Below, piece after piece: positions 1-5,781 of a stretch of 13,029 nt of DNA (position 1 is the stretch's first letter; the number at the start of each line of letters is the position of its first letter). The position numbers were made by a program, and so were the translations under genes. Source of the DNA: a bacterium (GTDB lineage: Bacteria; Bacteroidota; Ignavibacteria; Kapaibacteriales; Kapaibacteriaceae); NCBI GenBank assembly GCA_020050895.1, contig JAGVJW010000159.1, positions 1 through 13,029 of the forward strand, written 5' to 3'. Below the pieces are notes generated by a model that ran no database searches, was not told where the DNA came from, and saw nothing but the letters and a program-made list of their open reading frames with translations.

Positions 1-14
1 CGCTCTTCCGATCT
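1..14. other. Illumina adapter remnant (non-genomic)
   Basis: The first 14 bases, CGCTCTTCCGATCT, are identical to the 3' end of the Illumina TruSeq read-1 adapter (known to end ...GACGCTCTTCCGATCT). The reverse complement, AGATCGGAAGAGCG, is the usual read-through adapter start. The minus-strand reading frame that enters this stretch is a well-conserved toxin up to its W-F-W-I-G-T-H motif and then turns into the adapter-encoded residues IGRA. Genomic sequence therefore starts at about base 15. Confidence 0.93.
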
Positions 15-264
15 CGTGAGTGCCTATCCAAAACCAAACAAACGCTTCATCCTCTAAAAACGCTATTGCCCTGTACGACCTGCCAATATCAATTCTAAAA
101 ACTGATCCCTTGCACTTGTCCAATTTTCTGAATCCTAAGCTTGGATGCTTGCGATTGGTTCTCCACAGCCGATATGTTTGTTTTGCCTGTTCCTGCACAT
201 CGAAATTTAATGCAGATAACAATTTTCTGAATTCACGCGTCGTTCGTGAACGCTTCAACGGCAT
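15..264 (-). CDS. RelE/ParE-family toxin, 3' end missing
   Basis: The open frame starts at ATG 264 and runs off the contig; 83 genomic codons are present. The protein begins MPLKRSRTTREFRKLL. It then shows features I recognise from a compact RelE/ParE-fold toxin group: an early 'DVQEQAKQTYRLWRTNRKHPSLGFRKL' type helix and loop (residues 22-48), a basic beta-strand segment with R-I-D-I-G-R-S-Y-R-A (57-66), and the terminal V-W-F-W-I-G-T-H strand (76-83). Members of this group usually end a few residues later (roughly H-x-x-Y-D-x-L), so only a handful of codons are missing. Proteins of this fold usually act as ribosome-dependent mRNA endonucleases (RelE) or gyrase inhibitors (ParE); the target here is not known. 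The start lies 19 nt after the stop of the acidic 84-aa gene, consistent with an operon. No clear Shine-Dalgarno sequence precedes it. Family call is firm from pattern; activity is inferred. Confidence 0.82.
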
Positions 265-283
265 GGTCTACTAAACTATTATA

Positions 284-538
284 CTATCTAGATTCAAGAC
301 GTTTCGCGTTCGAGACAACTTCGTCCAAAGCTTCGGCTTCAGTGTTTGTTAATTCTTCATCATTTGGTACGTCAGAGAGGTCATCAAAGTCCGAAGACAA
401 TTGAACTGTGTTCGTCCAAATTGGGTCAACATCGGAATCGCTTGACGGTTTAATGGTTGAATCCCAAGTATGCAGAGGAGCAAACCAATGTGGCGATTCT
501 TGTGTGACAGTATACAATTCATGTTTTTGTTCATTCAT
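284..538 (-). CDS. Acidic 84-aa protein, candidate antitoxin
   Basis: I do not recognise a family. The 84-residue protein has 19 Asp/Glu against five Lys/Arg. The acidic residues are concentrated in the middle and C-terminal half (about residues 34-78, rich in S, D, E and T). Its start ATG shares one base with the stop of the upstream 122-aa gene (TAATG), so the two are almost certainly translated together. The toxin gene starts 19 nt downstream. Position immediately before a RelE/ParE toxin, small size and strong negative charge fit an antitoxin, which would bind the basic toxin. No DNA-binding motif (ribbon-helix-helix, HTH) is evident, which argues that the 122-aa protein or another factor binds the operator. 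The antitoxin role is inference from context only. Confidence 0.6.
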   Translation of the reverse strand: MNEQKHELYTVTQESPHWFAPLHTWDSTIKPSSDSDVDPIWTNTVQLSSDFDDLSDVPNDEELTNTEAEALDEVVSNAKRLESR

Positions 539-906
539 TAGTCTTCTCCTTTTTGTCGAGAATCAAGGATTCTTTTACCGTGAGCTTCCAGCCATTGGCC
601 AATTCTCACAGCCGCTTCAGGTGACATAGTCAACATCGCTTGTATATCACGCCTTCCCTCTGAACGTTTGTCAACTTGTTCTGATAGCGGACCCGATGGA
701 TCTTCAGCATTGATTTTAAGTGTAGAAGCTATTGGTATGCTGTGATGTTCCAGAAAAAAGTGAGCAACAACAACTTCTCCGTATGGATCAGGTCCGCCAA
801 AAGCACCATTAACAGTTTTATACTCTGGTGCATCATCATGGCGACCTTGGTGCCATGTGATTAGAGCGGTTTGGTCCAATGTTCCACCATCTTCGGGTTC
901 ACTCAT
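538..906 (-). CDS. Unknown 122-aa protein heading toxin cassette
   Basis: First gene of the minus-strand three-gene cassette; it ends in a one-base stop/start overlap with the acidic 84-aa gene. The 122-aa soluble protein has no signal peptide or membrane segment. A core around residues 35-60 (F-G-G-P-D-P-Y-G-E-V-V-V-A-H-F-F-L-E) looks like beta strands. A later segment around residues 90-112 (M-L-T-M-S-P-E-A-A-V-R-I-G-Q-W-L-E-A-H-G-K-R-I) is a clear amphipathic helix. The 'TMSPEAAxRIGxWL' segment resembles the helix of small DUF3467-like proteins, but the likeness is weak and I do not claim membership. The ATG at 906 is preceded by GGAAG about 5 nt upstream, a weak ribosome binding site, and by the promoter at 935-965. 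It could be a regulator or accessory antitoxin, or an unrelated neighbour. Confidence 0.65.
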   Translation of the reverse strand: MSEPEDGGTLDQTALITWHQGRHDDAPEYKTVNGAFGGPDPYGEVVVAHFFLEHHSIPIASTLKINAEDPSGPLSEQVDKRSEGRRDIQAMLTMSPEAAVRIGQWLEAHGKRILDSRQKGED

Positions 907-934
907 ACAGCTTCCAACATACCAATTTCACAAA

Positions 935-965
935 CAAAAGTACGTATAACTACGTACCCATGCAA
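935..965 (-). promoter_or_regulatory. Bacteroidota-type promoter for toxin cassette
   Basis: Read on the minus strand, TTG (963-965) is followed after 20 nt by TACTTTTG (935-942). This matches the known Bacteroidota housekeeping sigma consensus of a -33 TTTG/TTG element and a -7 TAnnTTTG element. Transcription would begin around 925-930, leaving a leader of about 20 nt before the ATG at 906. Confidence rests on motif, spacing and position; no start site has been measured. Confidence 0.55.
940..957. promoter_or_regulatory. Palindromic operator candidate
   Basis: GTACGTA-TAAC-TACGTAC is a perfect 7-bp inverted repeat around a 4-nt spacer. It lies 34 bp upstream of the cassette's first ATG and overlaps the -7 element by three bases, occupying the core of the promoter spacer. 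A repressor dimer bound here would block RNA polymerase, the usual layout in autoregulated toxin-antitoxin operons. A further TACGTA occurs at 1054-1059. The operator role is inferred. Confidence 0.5.
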
Positions 966-1287
966 TTGTTTCCACAAAACGCAAAAGTGGTGCAAGAACT
1001 TTCAGTAAGACACAATGTTAGTCGGAAAATTATCGGTAATTGTTACGAATACCTACGTAATCTATTTGATAGTGTGTCAGTTGAGTAGATATGTGACGCA
1101 ATTTCTTCAAGCGACTAAATATGATCTATCACTTTCGCATCAATAGTAGGAATGTTGCGCAGTGGTTTATGGAAACGTCTGAAGTTATGGCACATGAAGT
1201 GAGTCGGTTCGGAAATTGCAGACACTCTCCTCAGTCGTATCCATCTCAGCAGGTACAACCGTTATTCAACATATTGATGAAATACCT

Positions 1288-1316
1288 TCGCATCACAACA
1301 CACGAATGTGATGCGA
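1288..1316. repeat. 9-bp inverted repeat
   Basis: TCGCATCAC (1288-1296) and GTGATGCGA (1308-1316) are perfectly complementary around an 11-nt loop. There is no T-tract on either side, so it is not a typical intrinsic terminator. It could be a protein-binding site or a remnant of a mobile element; the sequence alone does not decide. Confidence 0.5.
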
Positions 1317-1457
1317 TGACGAAGCAGGAAAAATGTTTGGTGTGGCTGAGGCGTGGAAGCAGGGCGGGTTGAGACCTTTGTACAAAATGCATGCTGGCAT
1401 GCCCAATGTGACGAAGTAATACTTGAAAATGCGGTATGAAAAGGCACACCAACCATG

Positions 1458-1485
1458 ATGCCGGGTATCTCTTGATACCCGGCAT
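1458..1485. repeat. 12-bp perfect hairpin
   Basis: ATGCCGGGTATC (1458-1469) and GATACCCGGCAT (1474-1485) form a perfect 12-bp stem closed by the tetraloop TCTT. This is the strongest hairpin noticed in the window. No run of T follows on either strand, which argues against a classical intrinsic terminator, though a U-less terminator is possible since the hairpin lies upstream of ligA. A REP-like dispersed palindrome is another option. Confidence 0.6.
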
Positions 1486-1634
1486 GGCGGTCTCGCATGT
1501 TAGCCGGGTAGAGTTTTGTCGACGCCATGAGGCAGTAGATTGATGTAGTTATCAATTGAATGATCCATTGTTCCGTGCCGATTCCGATCTTCGTACAATG
1601 AAAATGAACCAACGGAGCAGAGGACTATAGCTGC

Positions 1635-3632
1635 ATGACGGTAGAAGCCCGCATCCAAAAACTACGAGAAGATATTCGCAAACACGATTATCTGTATTAC
1701 GTTGAGGCGAGGCCTGTAATCTCCGACAGAGAATTCGACGCGTTATTGCGCGAATTGGAAGACCTTGAACAGCAGCACCCTGAACTGATTACATCGGATT
1801 CGCCAACACAGCGCGTTTCCGGAGAGCCTATTTCATCGTTTGTTACGGTAGCACACACACCACCGATGCTGTCGCTGGCCAACACGTACTCTCGCGAAGA
1901 AGTGGAGGACTTTGACAGAAGAGTGCAGAAGGGTCTCGAAGGAGCACATGCGCAATACGTCTGTGAGTTGAAGTACGATGGTGTTGCGTTGTCGCTTACG
2001 TACGAGCATGGAATGCTGGTGAGAGCTGCTACAAGGGGTGACGGAGAACGTGGCGACGACATCACGAATAACGTTCGTACCATCCGCTCTGTTCCCCTTT
2101 CCATAGACCACAAAGCGCCATTGCAGGTAAGGGGCGAAGTATACATGCTCAATTCTGATTTCATCGAGCTCAACAGAATTGCATCGGAAAGCGGTGAGAA
2201 GCCCTATGCTAATCCCAGGAATACAACTGCGGGAACTCTGAAACAGAAAGATGCCCGTGAAGTGGCCAAGCGGTCGCTTCGGTTTGTAGCATATTGGACA
2301 GATATCCGAGAAACCGACGGCATGGGTTCACCCCACAATCATTATAAAAGTATTGAGCATTTGAAGAATCTTGGATTCCCCATTTGCAACGATATGCAAC
2401 TGTGCGCCAATATTGATGCAGTGTTGGCATACATCAACGAGTGGGATGAAAAACGCGATACGCTGGGATTTCAGATTGACGGTGTTGTAATTAAAGTGAA
2501 CAATATCCGACAGCAGCGAGAACTTGGATCGGTGGCACGGTCTCCGCGATGGGCGATAGCTTTCAAATACGAAGCAAAGAAAGCTTTAACGCGATTGAGT
2601 AACATTACACTACAGGTTGGCCGCACCGGTGTTGTTACGCCAGTTGCTGAACTGGATCCGGTCTTACTTGCCGGATCAACGATTTCGAGAGCTACGCTCC
2701 ACAATGAAGATTTCGTTCGCGAGCTCGACCTTCGAATAGGCGACACGGTAGAGATTGAGAAGGGAGGCGAAGTTATCCCGAAGGTCAATCGAGTGATTCT
2801 TGAAGAAAGGAAGAAGAGCGCTGTCGAATGGCACATGCCTTCCACCTGCCCATGCCATTATCATTCACCTCTTCACCGTCCGGCTGGAGAAGCCAACTGG
2901 TATTGCGAACATGGAAACTGCCCATGGCAGATACGTCGGCGCTTGCAGCACTTCGCTTCGAGAGATGCTATGGACATCGATGGTTTGGGAGAAAAAGCTA
3001 TCGATCAGTTTGTTGATGCCAGACTGATTGGGAATATCGCCGACGTATATGACCTTCCGGAAAAGAGGGACGCCATCATCGGTCTCGACCGTTGGGCTCC
3101 TAAAAGTTATGATAAACTTGTTTCAGGAATTAACAGGAGCAAGGAGCAGCCATTTGCAAGGGTGTTGTTTGCTCTTGGCATTCGATTTGTAGGCGAAGGT
3201 GTTGCTAAAATTCTTGCCAAAGCATTTAAGAACATCGACGCCTTATCGGAAGCCTCTGCAGAACAACTCACTAACGTTGGTGAAATCGGTGATCGAATCG
3301 CGGAAAGCATCATCGAATTTTTCTCAAATCCCACTGAACGCGAAATCATCGACCGGTTACGCAAGGCTGGCTTACATCTGGCAGCAGAGTTCGAGAGTAG
3401 AACAACAAATGAATTCGACGGAATGACGTTTGTTCTAACTGGCGAACTCCAGTCTATGACGCGTCGCGAAGCCGAAGACCTCATTGAATCGAGAGGAGGA
3501 AAAGCAGCAGGTTCAGTAAGTAAGAAGACTACCTACGTTGTTGCTGGCGCAAATGCCGGCAGCAAGCTTCAGAAGGCAGAAGAACTTGGTGTTACCATCC
3601 TTTCCGAAGAAGACTTTAAGAAACTACTTTAA
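1635..3632 (+). CDS. ligA: NAD-dependent DNA ligase LigA
   Basis: Seals 3'-OH/5'-phosphate nicks in duplex DNA using NAD+, joining Okazaki fragments and finishing repair in the cytoplasm. At 665 aa it is full length (E. coli LigA is 671). In order: the Ia helical region (1-70, with H17-D-Y-L-Y-Y), the adenylation domain with catalytic Lys113 in E-L-K-Y-D-G, the R-G-D-G motif at 134-137, and D-G-V-V-I-K at 282-287. Then come the OB fold (about 320-400), the zinc finger (405-429), helix-hairpin-helix repeats (440-580) and a C-terminal BRCT domain (590-665). The zinc finger is odd: the first pair reads C405-P-C407-H408 instead of CxxC, while the second pair C424/C429 is normal. The ATG at 1635 follows AGAGGA by 10 nt. 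The gene converges on the DUF3078 gene and overlaps its stop by 4 nt. Confidence 0.98.
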   Translation: MTVEARIQKLREDIRKHDYLYYVEARPVISDREFDALLRELEDLEQQHPELITSDSPTQRVSGEPISSFVTVAHTPPMLSLANTYSREEVEDFDRRVQKGLEGAHAQYVCELKYDGVALSLTYEHGMLVRAATRGDGERGDDITNNVRTIRSVPLSIDHKAPLQVRGEVYMLNSDFIELNRIASESGEKPYANPRNTTAGTLKQKDAREVAKRSLRFVAYWTDIRETDGMGSPHNHYKSIEHLKNLGFPICNDMQLCANIDAVLAYINEWDEKRDTLGFQIDGVVIKVNNIRQQRELGSVARSPRWAIAFKYEAKKALTRLSNITLQVGRTGVVTPVAELDPVLLAGSTISRATLHNEDFVRELDLRIGDTVEIEKGGEVIPKVNRVILEERKKSAVEWHMPSTCPCHYHSPLHRPAGEANWYCEHGNCPWQIRRRLQHFASRDAMDIDGLGEKAIDQFVDARLIGNIADVYDLPEKRDAIIGLDRWAPKSYDKLVSGINRSKEQPFARVLFALGIRFVGEGVAKILAKAFKNIDALSEASAEQLTNVGEIGDRIAESIIEFFSNPTEREIIDRLRKAGLHLAAEFESRTTNEFDGMTFVLTGELQSMTRREAEDLIESRGGKAAGSVSKKTTYVVAGANAGSKLQKAEELGVTILSEEDFKKLL

Positions 3633-4567
3633 AAGTTTGTAATCTGATACGCAATATCAATGGAAAGCTGATTTTTAATCTGTGTTGCAGGTCCAGTTGT
3701 GCCGTCGTCTCGCAGCACCGGAATGAGATCATCGTAAAACAGACTCGTAAGGAAACTCACGCTGAGGAATTTGTTAACCTTCATGATGATTGCATTGTCC
3801 CAGGTAACAACCCATAGGTCTGGCATGGCATATCTGTAAAATGCGATGAAGCTGGAATTCCATCGAACATTGTATACAACCTCCCAGTCTGTTGTTACAT
3901 TTATCATGGCTCCCATATCTGTGCGAATGTTTCTGCCTTTCTCCACACCAAATGCTCCTGCTGCCGATAATGCATCGTCGAGTACGAATACAGTCCGAGA
4001 TGCAATCGGAGCGGCAAGAACTCTGAACTGTGGCGCAGGCGTCCATTCGGCACCGAGTGATGCCGTTAGAAACGCCGGCGCCATAATGTCGGATACGCGT
4101 GTAAAACCCGATGGCGAAGTACTGTCGGGCTGTTCATAATTGTAACCAACATAGAATTGCGTCCGAAACTCTACAAAGCCGGTATAACGCAACCAATCTG
4201 TTTGTTTGAGCGAAGCCTTGGTGCCTCCGATGATTCTATCGTCAGCCTTTCTAAAGCTCTGCTTACCCAGCTTTGTTATGCTATACCCTACGTCGATGTC
4301 ATTCTCCCAGGAAAATCTATCGACAGCATAATCGAGCGAGCCAAGCAGCAAACCACGAATAGTTATTGCATCCTGTCCTCCACCCGTCCAGTTGCTTAAC
4401 TCCACCAGGTTCAACCCTGCACCCACGATAGCCCTATATTTCCATGCAATTGAATCGGCTGACAATGATTTTGAAAGCGAGTCTGCAGCAACTTTCGAGT
4501 TGACCTGAGCATAGACGTTGATGCACGCAAACAAAACAACAAGTACGATCACATGTGTCTTCATCAT
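3629..4567 (-). CDS. DUF3078 outer-membrane beta-barrel protein
   Basis: A 312-aa exported protein. The first ~21 residues form a signal peptide (M-M-K-T-H, a hydrophobic run V-I-V-L-V-V-L-F-A, then V-Y-A-Q as cleavage region). The mature part alternates short amphipathic strands and turns and ends in an aromatic residue (I-T-N-F), as outer-membrane barrels do. The segment N-L-V-E-L-S-N-W-T-G-G-G near residue 53 matches the DUF3078 signature (LSNWxGGG), a family found mainly in Bacteroidota and relatives; its function is unknown. A strong AGGAGG lies 7 nt before the first of two adjacent ATG codons, which supports the start at 4567. The gene is divergent from the S8 peptidase with only 25 bp between starts. 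Family assignment is by motif recollection; the barrel is inferred. Confidence 0.85.
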   Translation of the reverse strand: MMKTHVIVLVVLFACINVYAQVNSKVAADSLSKSLSADSIAWKYRAIVGAGLNLVELSNWTGGGQDAITIRGLLLGSLDYAVDRFSWENDIDVGYSITKLGKQSFRKADDRIIGGTKASLKQTDWLRYTGFVEFRTQFYVGYNYEQPDSTSPSGFTRVSDIMAPAFLTASLGAEWTPAPQFRVLAAPIASRTVFVLDDALSAAGAFGVEKGRNIRTDMGAMINVTTDWEVVYNVRWNSSFIAFYRYAMPDLWVVTWDNAIIMKVNKFLSVSFLTSLFYDDLIPVLRDDGTTGPATQIKNQLSIDIAYQITNF

Positions 4568-4574
4568 AAATGTT

Positions 4575-4580
4575 CCTCCT
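4575..4580 (-). promoter_or_regulatory. Strong ribosome binding site of DUF3078 gene
   Basis: On the minus strand this reads AGGAGG, a perfect Shine-Dalgarno core, 7 nt before ATG 4567. Most other starts in this window have weak or no Shine-Dalgarno sequences, so this gene is probably translated unusually well. Confidence 0.7.
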
Positions 4581-4592
4581 AAATTCCTTTCA

Positions 4593-5753
4593 ATGATACA
4601 TCAGAACCTGCTTCCGTTAGCATCACACCAGCTACTTCCGCTCCCAACACGCCTGAATGCCGATACAATTCACACTGGCTTGGGGACTTGTATAGCAATG
4701 GTTGACAGTGACTTCGTTGCCCATCCGGATTTAACGGAACCAAGCAACCGGATTGCCGGATACTACGATGCCGTCAATGATAAACTTTACAAAACGGTTC
4801 CTGCAGCAGAAGTAACTCCCAGGTCGTGGCACGGCACCATGACGGCATGTACGGCCGCCGGCAACGGATACTTGTCTCACGGAACCTACACTTCCCTGGC
4901 GCCCGATGCAAAAGTATTCCTGGTGCGAACAATGAATGATAAGGGGCGGGTAACAACTGAAACGTTATCGCGCGCCTTGACGGCTATTCTTCGGCATTCC
5001 GAAGGGTTCGGAATTGATGTTGTTAATATCAGTGTTTATGCAGACGAAATAGATCACACTGTATCTCACCCAGTAAACCGCTGCGTCGAAGACCTGATTG
5101 CGAAGGGCATTGTTGTTGTTGCCGCAGTGGGTAATAATCCAATGACACCAATACGTCCGCCAGCAGCTGCTCCAAACTGTATTGCAGTAGGTGGACTCGA
5201 CGATAAGAATTCGGTTGCGGCCGATGATAACGAAATGTATCATTCCACGTTCGGCACTACGACGCTCGGTGTTCAGAAACCGGAATTGATAGCACCTGCC
5301 ATCTGGCTCCCCGCGCCGATTTTGTTGGGAACGACTCAATTTGAAGAAGCGTCTGCTCTGTGTGCACTCGATGCCATGACGGATGCCATGCTCGTTAATG
5401 CCGCCCCTTCCCTGATGCCCTATACAAAAATTGCGTATGCAATCTGGACGTCGCGTGAGATTTCCAAGCTTCGCCATGCAATAGCCCGACGCATTGAATC
5501 AGAATTAATCCTTAACAAATATTACAAAATGGTTGATGGCACTTCGTTTGCTGCACCAATTGTAACAAGCATCGTTGCGCAGATGAAACAGCTTGACCGA
5601 AGAGCAACTCCGCGCGAAATAAAAGATGTACTAACACAGACTGCAAGACCGCTGCCCGATGTATCGCGCCTGATCCAAGGCTTTGGAGTTGTTCAACAGC
5701 GTGAAGCACTGTCCCGTCTTCGGCTTATCCGGTCCTCCAGCATGTCAAACTGA
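4593..5753 (+). CDS. S8 (subtilisin-like) serine peptidase
   Basis: From ATG 4593 the protein has 386 aa. All catalytic parts of the subtilase fold are present: Asp38 in A-M-V-D-S-D-F followed by H-P-D-L, His80 in W-H-G-T, oxyanion Asn181 in A-A-V-G-N-N, and Ser318 in G-T-S-F-A-A-P. Only about 35 residues precede the Asp motif, leaving no room for an inhibitory prodomain, and no signal peptide is evident, so a cytoplasmic or non-classically exported peptidase is suggested. Between K-P-E-L-I-A-P and G-T-S-F-A-A-P lies a mostly helical stretch of about 75 residues, longer than in classical subtilisins; I believe a subgroup of bacterial S8 proteins shares it. An in-frame ATG at 4518 would extend the protein by 25 residues but would overlap the divergent DUF3078 gene, so 4593 is preferred. 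Neither start has a Shine-Dalgarno sequence. First gene of the plus-strand block. Confidence 0.9.
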   Translation: MIHQNLLPLASHQLLPLPTRLNADTIHTGLGTCIAMVDSDFVAHPDLTEPSNRIAGYYDAVNDKLYKTVPAAEVTPRSWHGTMTACTAAGNGYLSHGTYTSLAPDAKVFLVRTMNDKGRVTTETLSRALTAILRHSEGFGIDVVNISVYADEIDHTVSHPVNRCVEDLIAKGIVVVAAVGNNPMTPIRPPAAAPNCIAVGGLDDKNSVAADDNEMYHSTFGTTTLGVQKPELIAPAIWLPAPILLGTTQFEEASALCALDAMTDAMLVNAAPSLMPYTKIAYAIWTSREISKLRHAIARRIESELILNKYYKMVDGTSFAAPIVTSIVAQMKQLDRRATPREIKDVLTQTARPLPDVSRLIQGFGVVQQREALSRLRLIRSSSMSN

Positions 5754-5760
5754 GTTGAAT

Positions 5761-5781
5761 TAGTCCGTAATTTCGGGACTA
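5761..5781 (+). repeat. Small hairpin abutting amidohydrolase start
   Basis: TAGTCC (5761-5766) pairs with GGACTA (5776-5781), the last base being the A of the amidohydrolase ATG. The loop is 9 nt. In an mRNA this would fold against the start codon and fills almost the whole 27-nt gap after the S8 gene. A role in translation control is possible but unproven; a chance 6-bp stem is also plausible. Confidence 0.3.

Larger units (their letters stand above)
907..1634. other. Gene-poor intergenic stretch
   Basis: About 730 bp lie between the divergently transcribed toxin cassette and ligA. The left part (907-1100) is AT-rich and holds the cassette promoter and operator. The rest carries two inverted repeats (1288-1316, 1458-1485) and a short double GCATGC (1389-1402). 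Short open frames on both strands (for example 1121-1372 plus and 1262-1612 minus) give proteins rich in Cys, His and Trp with no recognisable domain, and they overlap one another, so I do not call them. No tRNA, transposase remnant or clear ligA promoter is visible. A ribosome-binding-like AGAGGA sits at 1619-1624, 10 nt before the ligA ATG. Confidence 0.6.

Noticed and set aside
20..274. Plus-strand open frame of 84 codons
   Set aside because: It lies opposite the recognisable minus-strand toxin, which explains its openness; its translation shows no family motif.
265..283. TATAAT-like box (minus strand) before the toxin
   Set aside because: No matching -35 element, and Bacteroidota promoters use TAnnTTTG; the gene is probably read from the cassette promoter.
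1121..1372. Plus-strand 83-codon open frame in the intergenic stretch
   Set aside because: No domain, no ribosome binding site, and it overlaps antisense frames of similar length; composition looks random.
1389..1402. GCATGC-TG-GCATGC double palindrome
   Set aside because: Short and without context; likely chance rather than a functional site.
1262..1612. Minus-strand 116-codon open frame before ligA
   Set aside because: Rich in Cys, His and Trp with no recognisable motif, and it crosses both inverted repeats; probably chance.
1598..1630. Ten-codon upstream frame ending 4 nt before the ligA ATG
   Set aside because: Could be a leader peptide, but no His/Trp/other codon run or attenuator fold supports it, and frames this short are common by chance.
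4518..4592. Earlier ATG for the S8 peptidase
   Set aside because: Would overlap the divergent DUF3078 signal-peptide region by 50 bp and adds no signal peptide or prodomain.
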